Below, piece after piece: positions 1 through 6,663 of a stretch of DNA of 12,392 nt (position 1 is its first letter; each line of letters begins with the position of its first letter). Source of the stretch: JAJDIA01 sp031555505 (lineage in GTDB: Bacteria > Bacteroidota > Bacteroidia > Bacteroidales > Tannerellaceae); assembly GCA_031555505.1 (NCBI GenBank), contig JAVBUH010000064.1:1-12392 (forward strand), read 5' to 3'. The notes under the pieces were generated by a model that saw only the letters and a list, made by a program, of their open reading frames with translations, was not told the origin of the DNA and made no database searches. The translations under genes and the position numbers were made by a program.

Positions 1-59
1 GCCGGTCTATCCACACGGTACCGCTGACGCGGCACACAAAACATATACAAATCATCTGT

Positions 60-147
60 CCGGGGGCTTGGCTTCGCCTGTACCCCCGGCTACGTACAGG
101 ATGCCCGTGACCGGGCATTCACACAAGCTATGGTATCACCCTGATAC
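60..147. repeat. Cluster of three short inverted repeats
   Basis: Three perfect hairpin-forming inverted repeats lie in a row. CCGGGGG at 60-66 pairs with CCCCCGG at 83-89, and a smaller GGC/GCC stem lies in the loop. ATGCCCG at 101-107 pairs with CGGGCAT at 112-118 across four bases. GTATCA at 133-138 pairs with TGATAC at 142-147 across three bases. None has a T-run on either strand, so they are not obvious terminators. They could be part of a structured RNA or a DNA site, but nothing in the sequence decides this. Confidence 0.55.
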
Positions 148-210
148 GATCATTTCATGGGTTAGGATGCTTCACTTTCCCTTAGTTTGCGTCGGATCTT
201 TCAGATTTTG

Positions 211-339
211 CGGAACTTGAAGCAAGCCCACATTCAAGTTTTGCGGAACTTGAAGCACCCCGCTTTCACATACGCCGGAACTTGAAGCAAGCCCACATTC
301 AAGTTTTGCGGGATGTGAAACAACGTCCGCATTTAAGTT
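211..339. repeat. Tandem repeat, four units of 31-33 bp, self-complementary
   Basis: Units start at 211, 244, 276 and 309. Units 1 and 3, with the next three bases, form a perfect 36-bp direct repeat (211-246 and 276-311). Units 2 and 4 are diverged. The arms AACTTGAA (214-221, 247-254, 279-286) and TTCAAGTT (233-240, 298-305) are exact reverse complements, so alternative 8-bp hairpins can form. TTTCACAT (264-271) in unit 2 also pairs with ATGTGAAA (313-320) in unit 4, enclosing the unit-3 hairpin. No open reading frame crosses it convincingly. It could be an intergenic interspersed repeat or a transcript 3' structure. Confidence 0.75.
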
Positions 340-363
340 CGGTGGCAGTTGCCTTCTTCACAA

Positions 364-1373
364 TTATCCTTCGATTGTACAGAAATGGAGGGTGAAGGTA
401 GTACGGCCAGGTATGGAATGGACGGTCAGTCCAGCATCGTGGAGTTGCATGATGCGGCGGGTGAGGCTGAGGCCGATACCGCTTCCCCCTTCTTTAGTCG
501 AAAAGAAGGGGGTGAAGATGGTTTCCTGCCATTCGGGAGAGATACCGGGACCGGTATCGGTCACGGTAATCAACGGTCCGGAAGGAGAAAGAGAGGCTTC
601 CACATGGACCTGTCCATCGGATTGTCCGTCAACAGCCTGCAATGCATTGCGGATAAGGTTGATCAGAGCCAGGACAAGCAGGTTGGGATCGACATGGAGG
701 GTCAGCGCTTCGGGCGCCGTATAGTTCACACAGTCGTGGCCAGGTTCGGCCCACAGTAAACGGCCGAGTTTTTGAAAAAGAGCGCCTACTTCTACCATCT
801 CCGGTTCAGGGTCGGGCAGGTGGGTGAGGCGGTGATACGAGTCGAGGAAAGCCGACAGGTTCTGCGCCTGCGAATGAATAACCGACAGTCCTTCTTTCGT
901 TTCGCAACAGAAGCCTCATCGGCATGTGCCAGTAAGTCAGCCGACAGGGAGGAGATAGGGGTGATTGAGTTGCGCATCTCGTGCGTAAGCACACGGATAA
1001 TACTCTCGTAATAGAGTCGTTTCTCTTCCAGTTCGTGCCGGTTGGCCGCAAACAGGCCCGTGATCCGGTTCATATCGACATAGAGGCGCGCGGCAAACGA
1101 CCCTGCAGCCGTTTCAGGATATCGCTGGCTGAAATCATCGTTGCGCACAGCATCGAAAAAAAGCGCCACCTGGCGATTCGTGGCCTGCATCAGGCCTACC
1201 AGCGCACCGGCAATCAACACCACGCCCGCCAGGCATACCAAAGCCAAGAAATACGAGGTACCCGACCACAACAGCCAGGTACCAGCCAACGCCGCCACCA
1301 CAATACCGCCGATGCCGGCCACGACCAGTAGATACATCCGCCTGTCGTACCGTTGTCCTACACGTCCTCCCAT
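364..1373 (-). pseudogene. Sensor histidine kinase, frameshifted
   Basis: This encodes a membrane-bound two-component sensor kinase that would autophosphorylate on histidine and pass phosphate to a response regulator. Reading from 1373, two hydrophobic helices (about residues 14-36 and 41-62) are separated by only four or so residues, so there is no periplasmic sensor domain. A HAMP-like linker follows, then the H-box LTHEMRNSITPI with the phospho-acceptor at about residue 131. The frame then breaks near 900-915. The ATPase part continues in another frame, with N-box NLIRNALQA, G1 box DTGPGI, FFSTKEGGSGIGL, and a stop at 364-366. Restoring one base near 903-912 would join the halves through SVIHSQAQNLSAFLDSYHRLT. 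The cause is either a true one-base deletion or a sequence error. An alternative start at 1337 has a better leader (AGGCGG). The likely partner is the regulator at 3126-4001. Confidence 0.85.
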
Positions 1374-1377
1374 ACAA

Positions 1378-1385
1378 CAAATATA
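1378..1385 (-). promoter_or_regulatory. Candidate -7 element for the histidine kinase
   Basis: On the minus strand the bases read TATATTTG, an exact match to the Bacteroidota -7 consensus TAnnTTTG. It lies five bases upstream of the ATG at 1373. If real, the transcript would start about at that ATG, which would favour the downstream start at 1337. No clear TTG is seen at the -33 position. Confidence 0.4.
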
Positions 1386-1417
1386 TGGATTCGTATACAA
1401 TAACCCGTGGGAAAGCG

Positions 1418-1425
1418 TATATTTG
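1418..1425 (+). promoter_or_regulatory. Candidate -7 element for the LuxR-like gene
   Basis: TATATTTG matches TAnnTTTG and lies 18 bp upstream of the ATG at 1444, giving a short leader. Together with the opposite element at 1378-1385 it makes the 70-bp intergenic gap a divergent promoter region. No convincing -33 TTG is visible. Confidence 0.45.
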
Positions 1426-1443
1426 TACTACTTATTTTGTACC

Positions 1444-2250
1444 ATGATGAGGATCAGCGTAATACTTTTATACGCCCTGCTCTGTTGTCTGGGGTGTAGT
1501 AAATCCGGACCGGAGCCGCCCGTAGAGCGCACGAATGCCTTCGTGCCCGGCTCCATGCGCCACTATATTGATCAGATGCACCAGCAGACCAACCTCCTCG
1601 ACAGCCAACTGCACCAAAGCCGTCGGCAGACGCACTTCCTGCTGTACGGCCTGATTGCTGTAACGGCCGCCTGGATTGCAACCAGCTACTACCAGCGCAG
1701 GCAACAACGGAAGATGCGCCACGAACTGAAACAAACCGAATGGGAATTACGTGACCAGATAGAACGCCTCGAACGAGCCAACGAGACCAGCAGTCGCAAC
1801 GAACAGGCCGCCTGGCTACGCGAGCAACTGTTCCGCCAGTTGGTGGCCTCCGAAAAAATACCAGCACTGCGCCCTGTAAAAGGAGAGTCGCCCGGCAAAC
1901 ACAAACGCGACAGGGCTGCAATCTCCCGGTTCACGGGCAATGGCATCAAAGATGTGGAGAAACAATTGGATGAGACCATCTGGTCTGGCTTTGCCGATCG
2001 CCTGCAAGCCGCCTATCCCTTATTGAAAAAAGGCGAAGTGCATTTTTGCTGCCTGATCCGTTCCGGCCTCACCACTACAGAATTGGCGGCCGTGTACTGC
2101 ATCAGCCAATCGGCTGTGACCCAACGCAAGGTGCGCATCAAAATTAATAAGATGGATATACACAACGATCCCCGGTCACTTGATAGCATACTGGCCGAAT
2201 TTGACACACCGGAAGCAGAAACGGAAACAAATGAGCCGAAAGCAGATTAG
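1444..2250 (+). CDS. Membrane-anchored protein with C-terminal LuxR-like HTH
   Basis: This is a 268-residue protein. The N-terminus is a hydrophobic signal with cysteines ending LLCCLGCS, a weak lipobox-like site at Cys18. A second hydrophobic helix spans residues 65-83, then a charged, probably coiled-coil segment about 84-140. The C-terminus (about 190-238) resembles LuxR/GerE-type helix-turn-helix domains, with HFCCLIRSGLTTTELA and SQSAVTQRKVRI. Bacteroidota have many regulators in which tetratricopeptide repeats precede a membrane helix, a coiled coil and such a domain. Here the repeats are missing and only the tail half remains, so it may be a short natural form or a truncated relative. 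The start at 1444 was chosen because it begins the hydrophobic signal; the frame is open back to 1141 but that part overlaps the kinase. A second ATG follows at 1447. A role as membrane-tethered transcription factor is inferred. Confidence 0.75.
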   Translation: MMRISVILLYALLCCLGCSKSGPEPPVERTNAFVPGSMRHYIDQMHQQTNLLDSQLHQSRRQTHFLLYGLIAVTAAWIATSYYQRRQQRKMRHELKQTEWELRDQIERLERANETSSRNEQAAWLREQLFRQLVASEKIPALRPVKGESPGKHKRDRAAISRFTGNGIKDVEKQLDETIWSGFADRLQAAYPLLKKGEVHFCCLIRSGLTTTELAAVYCISQSAVTQRKVRIKINKMDIHNDPRSLDSILAEFDTPEAETETNEPKAD

Positions 2251-3041
2251 TGGAACTGAACGATAAAGCCTGCGAATATTTGCAGTTTAGGTTGTCCCCC
2301 GCCGTAAGCATAGACTGAGTATTGCGGTTCCATGAAGATATTGAACAAACTGCTTCCTGCCTTCACTATCTTTCCAATACCAAGACCGATGGGGACATTA
2401 TAGTAGCCTTTCTCCAGATCGAAACTCCACACACCGGTGCTGCGCAGATATGTGCCGCCTCCCAGTTGCCACATGAAGAATAGCTGAGGCGTGAGCAGGT
2501 TCACGTCTGCTTTATCAGCATCGCCGGCCACAGATATCTGCCAGGTAAGCAATGAGCCCACCTGTACCACCGGATTACTTTTAAAGAAAGCGATCGCCGA
2601 GAATCCTGTTTGCCATTTGCCCGAACCCAGGCCACGCGTTGCTGTAGGGAAAGTAAAGGCTGGTCCGATACCCAATTCAGGAGCGCCTTCTTTTTCCTTA
2701 AACTTGTAGATCACAAAGACGTTGGCATCATACAGGCCCGACTTGGGCCCCGCATCCGGATTGGCTACCGTAATAAACGGCATAGAGGCACGTATTATAA
2801 ACGACCCTATGGGCTGTGCGTAGCGCAGCCACACCGTATTGGTAGATGCATCAGGTGCCTCATACAATGACGGCGAATAGTAATTATGGACGTTAAACGC
2901 CTTGATACTGGCTAACGGGTTATTGGCCTGCTTTATAGCCTCCGCCTCGGCAGAAGTAGTCTGTGCAGAAGCAGAAAACGCTAATCCCAACAGGAACAGG
3001 GCAGCACAACCGGCTGCCACCTTTGAATAGATTCGTTTCAT
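2247..3041 (-). CDS. Outer-membrane beta-barrel protein, transporter-like
   Basis: This is a 264-residue exported protein. A classical signal peptide ends at Ala-Ser-Ala before Gln27. The mature part is rich in alternating aromatic and glycine segments and ends in VQFH, as expected for a beta-barrel. Motifs such as LGSGKWQTG, SVAGDADKADVN and NVPIGLGIGKI resemble a widespread family of putative outer-membrane proteins related to the phenol-degradation meta-pathway OmpP1-like group. The substrate is unknown. The ATG at 3041 is preferred over an in-frame TTG at 3050 because MKRIYSK starts the signal peptide properly. The gene follows the response regulator on the same strand with an 84-bp gap. 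Its stop codon overlaps the stop of the convergent LuxR-like gene at 2247-2250. Confidence 0.8.
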   Translation of the reverse strand: MKRIYSKVAAGCAALFLLGLAFSASAQTTSAEAEAIKQANNPLASIKAFNVHNYYSPSLYEAPDASTNTVWLRYAQPIGSFIIRASMPFITVANPDAGPKSGLYDANVFVIYKFKEKEGAPELGIGPAFTFPTATRGLGSGKWQTGFSAIAFFKSNPVVQVGSLLTWQISVAGDADKADVNLLTPQLFFMWQLGGGTYLRSTGVWSFDLEKGYYNVPIGLGIGKIVKAGSSLFNIFMEPQYSVYAYGGGQPKLQIFAGFIVQFH

Positions 3042-3080
3042 GATTATCAATTACTTAGTTGTTGTTAATTAATACTTATA

Positions 3081-3093
3081 CAACAACTTGTTG
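3081..3093. promoter_or_regulatory. Small palindrome upstream of the beta-barrel gene
   Basis: CAACAA at 3081-3086 and TTGTTG at 3088-3093 form a perfect inverted repeat around one base, 40 bp upstream of the ATG at 3041. Position and symmetry suit an operator, but no second copy was seen in the window and the sequence is low in complexity. Confidence 0.3.
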
Positions 3094-3125
3094 AATCAAA
3101 ATGTTACGAAAAGTCCTTTTTATCT

Positions 3126-4001
3126 TTACAGACCATACTTGCGCATCTTGTTGTAGAGTGTCTGGCGACTGATGTTGAGTTGCTGAGCCGTTAAGGTGAG
3201 GTTGCCATTCTTTTCATAAAGAACGGTCTGGATAAATTGCTTCTCCATTTCATCCAGGGTGAGTGGCGTGGCGGAAGGTTCAGGTTCGGCAGTGTAGAAG
3301 TCGGCCGCCGTGAGATGGGAGGTATGATGCAACAGCATGGCGCGTTCGATGCATTGCTGTAGCAACTGGAGGTTGCCGTTACGGAGGATAGCCGTAAGCT
3401 TGAGGTGCGCTTCGGAATCGAGCACAGGAAAAGCTTTACCGTAGGCAGTGGCATATTTTCGCAGGAAGTAATCAAGGAGTTGGTCAATCACCAGACGGTC
3501 GCCGGAATCTTCCTCCTGTCCGGAGACAGGCAACGGCTCTTGTGCAGTAAAAGTACCTTGCCCCACAACCGGATGTTCTTCGGTATCGGCACGTGAAACA
3601 GGAGTTGTACGGATGCGCAGATGTTGTTCCCAGGCATTGATCAGAGTGGCCAGCAGTTTGTCATTGTCCCACGGCTTGACAATAAAATCGGCCGCCCCCT
3701 TCTTGAGTGAAGCCACAGCCAATTCCACATCGCCGAAGGCTGTGATCAGCACCACTGCCGGCGGATTCCCCCGTTCGCGGATACGGTCCAGCCAGAAGAG
3801 CCCTTCACCACCTGTCTGCTTCCCGGTGCCGAAGTTCATATCGAGCAGTACCACATCCACATCTTCTTCCCGGAGCAGAGCGGGCAACAAAGTAGGATTA
3901 GACACGGCCACCACCGTGCGGAAAGCGCGCGAAAGAATGATCCGGAGCGTTTTCAGTACCGCCTCGTTATCGTCTACAATGATGATCTTACCGTTTCGCA
4001 T
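3126..4001 (-). CDS. Response regulator, receiver plus Fis HTH, lacking AAA+ core
   Basis: This is a 291-residue DNA-binding response regulator. The receiver is complete, with the acidic pair Asp10/Asp11, phospho-acceptor Asp54 (VVLLDMNF), Thr87 (LITAFGD) and Lys109 (VKPWD). The C-terminus (about 247-291) is a Fis-type helix-turn-helix, GNLTLTAQQLNISRQTLYNK. Relatives in the NtrC family are about 450 residues and carry a sigma54-activating AAA+ domain between these parts. Here no Walker A, Walker B or GAFTGA motif exists. Residues 168-224 (LLDYFLRKYATAYGK to QCIERAMLL) still resemble the AAA+ lid. It therefore probably cannot open sigma54 promoters and may act by ordinary recruitment or repression. 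Start 4001 was chosen for IIIVDD and the upstream AAGGAAG. It is divergent from the first permease and shares its control region. Confidence 0.88.
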   Translation of the reverse strand: MRNGKIIIVDDNEAVLKTLRIILSRAFRTVVAVSNPTLLPALLREEDVDVVLLDMNFGTGKQTGGEGLFWLDRIRERGNPPAVVLITAFGDVELAVASLKKGAADFIVKPWDNDKLLATLINAWEQHLRIRTTPVSRADTEEHPVVGQGTFTAQEPLPVSGQEEDSGDRLVIDQLLDYFLRKYATAYGKAFPVLDSEAHLKLTAILRNGNLQLLQQCIERAMLLHHTSHLTAADFYTAEPEPSATPLTLDEMEKQFIQTVLYEKNGNLTLTAQQLNISRQTLYNKMRKYGL

Positions 4002-4022
4002 TCCAGTCTTCCTTGTGTAAAG

Positions 4023-4030
4023 CAAATATA
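4023..4030 (-). promoter_or_regulatory. Candidate -7 element for the response regulator
   Basis: The minus strand reads TATATTTG, matching TAnnTTTG, 22 bp upstream of the ATG at 4001. A well-spaced -33 TTG is not evident. The palindrome at 4081-4095 lies about 50 bp further upstream, so the regulator could control its own gene as well as the permease. Confidence 0.45.
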
Positions 4031-4080
4031 AAACAAATCGCAGCAAATTCCGGTTTACGGCGACAGTTCTCCGTGGAATT

Positions 4081-4095
4081 GTCCAATAATTAGAC
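4081..4095. promoter_or_regulatory. Operator-like palindrome, copy 1
   Basis: GTCCAATAATTAGAC is a 7-1-7 palindrome with one mismatch in the right arm relative to the perfect copy at 9768. It sits between the divergent regulator and permease promoters. The same motif precedes two other permease units at the same distance from their promoter elements. That distribution, and the nearness to a response regulator gene, suggest it is the regulator's binding site. Confidence 0.7.
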
Positions 4096-4133
4096 GTTTT
4101 GGGCGACTGGCTGCAAATAAACCGGCATTTTTA

Positions 4134-4164
4134 TTGGCCGGATGGACCGGGAAATATAGCTTTG
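4134..4164 (+). promoter_or_regulatory. Sigma70-type promoter of permease operon 1
   Basis: TTGG at 4134-4137, 19 bp, then TAGCTTTG at 4157-4164 matches the Bacteroidota -33/-7 layout. The ATG is 55 bp beyond the -7 box. The same two boxes with identical spacing occur at 9820-9850 and 11086-11116, which supports function. Confidence 0.75.
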
Positions 4165-4218
4165 AGCATGTCAAACAAAGCAACAGACAGTCGAAGCAAT
4201 CTTATTATATAATGTACC

Positions 4219-6621
4219 ATGAAAGCCATATCGTTTAAAATGATCTTCCGAAGCTGGCGGCGCAACAAAACGTTCGCTGTCATCTCCATCCTTAGCCTGG
4301 CGGTGGGTATCGCCTGCATCAACCTGTTGGCGGCTTATGTGATCCATGAGTATAATGTAGAGGCGGGAAATCCGAACCGCGAGCGGATACAGGTGCTGGA
4401 GTACACGTTGCCGTCTACACCGGAAGTCAAGAGTCAGCCCAAAACCGATATGTTCGCACAGATCACTTCCCAAGTACCTGAAGTAGGATACGCTACACAG
4501 CTTGGCAGCACCTTTGCCACCTATTGCCAGGTGGGCGAACATACGTTTACAGACTTCAAGACACTGAAAGCCGACAGTGGCTTTGCCCACATATTCCCGC
4601 AAGAAGTGATTGCCGGAAACCTGGATGAGGTACTGCGTTCACCCGGTCAGATAGCCATCACGCAATCGTTTGCCCAACGAACGTTCGGTAAGGACAGCCC
4701 GATGGGGCAATCCATACAAATGTTCCATGATATGAGTTTCTGGGGGCCAAAATTTAAAACGGGACTATTCTCCTATACGGTCGGCGCTGTACTGAAAGAC
4801 CGTCCACAGGGAGCGGTTCCGTTTGATCTCCTGATTATGTCAGACGACATGCAGGTAGAGGCGATAATAGGGGCAATGATGCTGGTCATTCCGAGGAAAG
4901 GAATCCTTCCCTCGGATATGCTGCAGAAAATAAACAGCCTGCAGATAATAGATAATATCAAGGATAACGAGCCGGCGACGTTCGAACAGACCTCTATCAT
5001 TACCGCTTGTTTTGATACAAAGGAAAGCCGCTCCATCCTTTCCAAAAGACAGTCCGGCTTGTTGCAGATCGCCCTGATCTCGGCGCTATTCATGCTGATC
5101 ACGGCCTGTATCAACTATGTCAACCTCAACTTTTCAAGGGTCGTGCAGCAATTGCATTCCATACAAGTGCAACGGCTGATGGGAGCCGGTAACGGTGGAA
5201 TTACCCGCCAACTCTTTACCGACACCTTTACCACGGTACTGATCGCCTTCCTCCTGTCGCTGCTTATACAGCACGACCTGCTACCCATATTCAACAACAT
5301 CCTGTCGGTCCAGCTGAAAGGTTCTTTCCTTTACAGCAGCCAGGTGATGCCCGTTACACTGGGCATTACACTGGTGCTGGCCATCATACCGGCGGTATAC
5401 ATCAGCCGCACGCTTACCCGGCTGTCGCTGAGCGAATACAAGCAGTTCTATACCGGCAAAGGCAAGCAGCGGATCATCACCACCCTGGCCATCGTCCAGT
5501 TCGTGATCGCCATCGGGCTGGTCACCGCCACCCTGTCGGTACGCCAACAAGTCTCCTTGCTGGAAGACAAGATTGCCAACTACACTGACATGTACTCGGT
5601 AGGCAACGGCAATATTGAAACGCCCATGCAACCATTGAAGGAACGCATACAGAACCTGCCGGGAATCGCCGCCCTGTCGGCTGGCACCAGTTCGTTCATC
5701 GACTATCAAACCATATCCGCCGGAAGCCGGAAGCCAGACATACCCTATCGCACGTATCGTCTCATCAGTGGCGACGAAGGATTGATTGAGAGCCTCAACC
5801 TGCGTCAGATAGTCGGCATACCTTGGGAAGAAGCGATCAAGGCATATCCTAATCCTGTTTTCGTGCAGGAAACATACGCTAAATCCACTTACTCACCCAA
5901 TGAACCTTATCCCATCGGCCATCTCCTGCTGGAATATGACGAAGATATCCCAAGAGGTGGTTTCAAAGGTATTACCGTGAAGTTTGATTCGACCATGGTG
6001 CTGGCCGGTGTGGTGGAAGACTACTTTGACGCCACCCTCAACTCACCGTTGCAGGATGCCTACCTGTTCTACGAACGTACCGGCAACAACTACCTGCAGG
6101 TACGCCTGCACCCGGCTTCCGCCACGGCCACCCTCGACCAGATCAGGGATGAGTGGGAAAGGCTCTACCCGGGGAAGAACCTTGATATCAAATCCGTACA
6201 TGCCGAGATACTTAATAAAAACCGGCCAACCACCCGCATGTCGGACCTGTTGATGATGTATTCCCTGATCAGTATCTTCCTCACCTGCTTCGGCCTGTTC
6301 GGGATGACGCTCTACGTCACCGAGCAACGCACCAAGGAGATCGGTATCCGGAAAGTAAACGGCAGCACCACCGTACAGATCATGTGGATGTTCATCCGCC
6401 GGTTTATCTGCTGGATCGGGATTGCTTTCGCAATCGCCATCCCCGTCACCTGGTATCTGATGAGCCATTGGCTGGAATCGTTTGTCTACCGGCAGGACAT
6501 GACATTCGGCATTTGCCTCCTGGCCGGGCTGATCGTGCTCGGCATTACCCTGCTCACTGTGAGCTGGCACAGCTACAAGGCCGCCTCCGGCAATCCGGTA
6601 AACGCATTGCGCAGTGAATAA
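4219..6621 (+). CDS. FtsX/MacB-type ABC transporter permease, paralogue 1
   Basis: This is an 800-residue inner-membrane protein of the duplicated FtsX/MacB_PCD type, the usual permease size in Bacteroidota. Membrane helices lie near residues 19-42, 281-303, 336-352, 376-398, 419-441, 677-700, 729-748 and 762-783. Two large extracytoplasmic segments (about 43-275 and 442-670) correspond to MacB-like periplasmic domains. The conserved EIGIRKVNGS motif lies at about 707-716. Such permeases work with an ABC ATPase, often in export or mechanotransmission at the envelope rather than plain import. No ATPase is encoded here. It is the first gene behind the operator/promoter cassette at 4081-4164, and its close paralogue follows after 42 bp. 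The substrate is unknown. Confidence 0.93.
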   Translation: MKAISFKMIFRSWRRNKTFAVISILSLAVGIACINLLAAYVIHEYNVEAGNPNRERIQVLEYTLPSTPEVKSQPKTDMFAQITSQVPEVGYATQLGSTFATYCQVGEHTFTDFKTLKADSGFAHIFPQEVIAGNLDEVLRSPGQIAITQSFAQRTFGKDSPMGQSIQMFHDMSFWGPKFKTGLFSYTVGAVLKDRPQGAVPFDLLIMSDDMQVEAIIGAMMLVIPRKGILPSDMLQKINSLQIIDNIKDNEPATFEQTSIITACFDTKESRSILSKRQSGLLQIALISALFMLITACINYVNLNFSRVVQQLHSIQVQRLMGAGNGGITRQLFTDTFTTVLIAFLLSLLIQHDLLPIFNNILSVQLKGSFLYSSQVMPVTLGITLVLAIIPAVYISRTLTRLSLSEYKQFYTGKGKQRIITTLAIVQFVIAIGLVTATLSVRQQVSLLEDKIANYTDMYSVGNGNIETPMQPLKERIQNLPGIAALSAGTSSFIDYQTISAGSRKPDIPYRTYRLISGDEGLIESLNLRQIVGIPWEEAIKAYPNPVFVQETYAKSTYSPNEPYPIGHLLLEYDEDIPRGGFKGITVKFDSTMVLAGVVEDYFDATLNSPLQDAYLFYERTGNNYLQVRLHPASATATLDQIRDEWERLYPGKNLDIKSVHAEILNKNRPTTRMSDLLMMYSLISIFLTCFGLFGMTLYVTEQRTKEIGIRKVNGSTTVQIMWMFIRRFICWIGIAFAIAIPVTWYLMSHWLESFVYRQDMTFGICLLAGLIVLGITLLTVSWHSYKAASGNPVNALRSE

Positions 6622-6663
6622 CAGGAAGTTTAACCTCGGAAAAGAAAAAACTACAATACAAAT

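Larger units (their letters stand above)
1..363. other. Gene-free left flank with hairpins and a tandem repeat
   Basis: No convincing coding frame was found on either strand between the window edge and the kinase stop codon at 364-366. The stretch contains three short inverted repeats (60-89, 101-118 and 133-147) and a four-unit tandem repeat (211-339), listed separately. It lies downstream of the minus-strand histidine kinase, so some of these structures could form in the 3' end of that transcript. None is followed by a clear T-tract that would make a standard intrinsic terminator. Confidence 0.6.

Noticed and set aside
211..311. CRISPR-like layout: two identical 36-bp repeats separated by 29 bp
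   Set aside because: The apparent spacer starts with another copy of the repeat unit (AACTTGAAGCA), there are only two perfect repeats, and no cas gene is present. It is a tandem repeat.
895..920. Programmed ribosomal frameshift in the kinase
   Set aside because: No classical slippery heptamer or stimulating structure was seen at the break. A base deletion or sequence error is simpler.
1141..1443. Extended N-terminus of the LuxR-like gene from 1141
   Set aside because: The extension is antisense to the kinase, has no domain character, and the signal peptide starts at 1444.
3108..3120. AAAAGTCCTTTTT as terminator between regulator and beta-barrel gene
   Set aside because: The stem is only five A-T rich pairs and would be very weak, so a terminator call is not supported.
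4124..4140. Possible sigma54 promoter (CGGCA...TTGGCC) before permease 1
   Set aside because: GG and GC are 11 bp apart instead of 10, it is not repeated in the other two cassettes, and the regulator has no ATPase. The TTGG-N19-TAGCTTTG promoter explains the region better.
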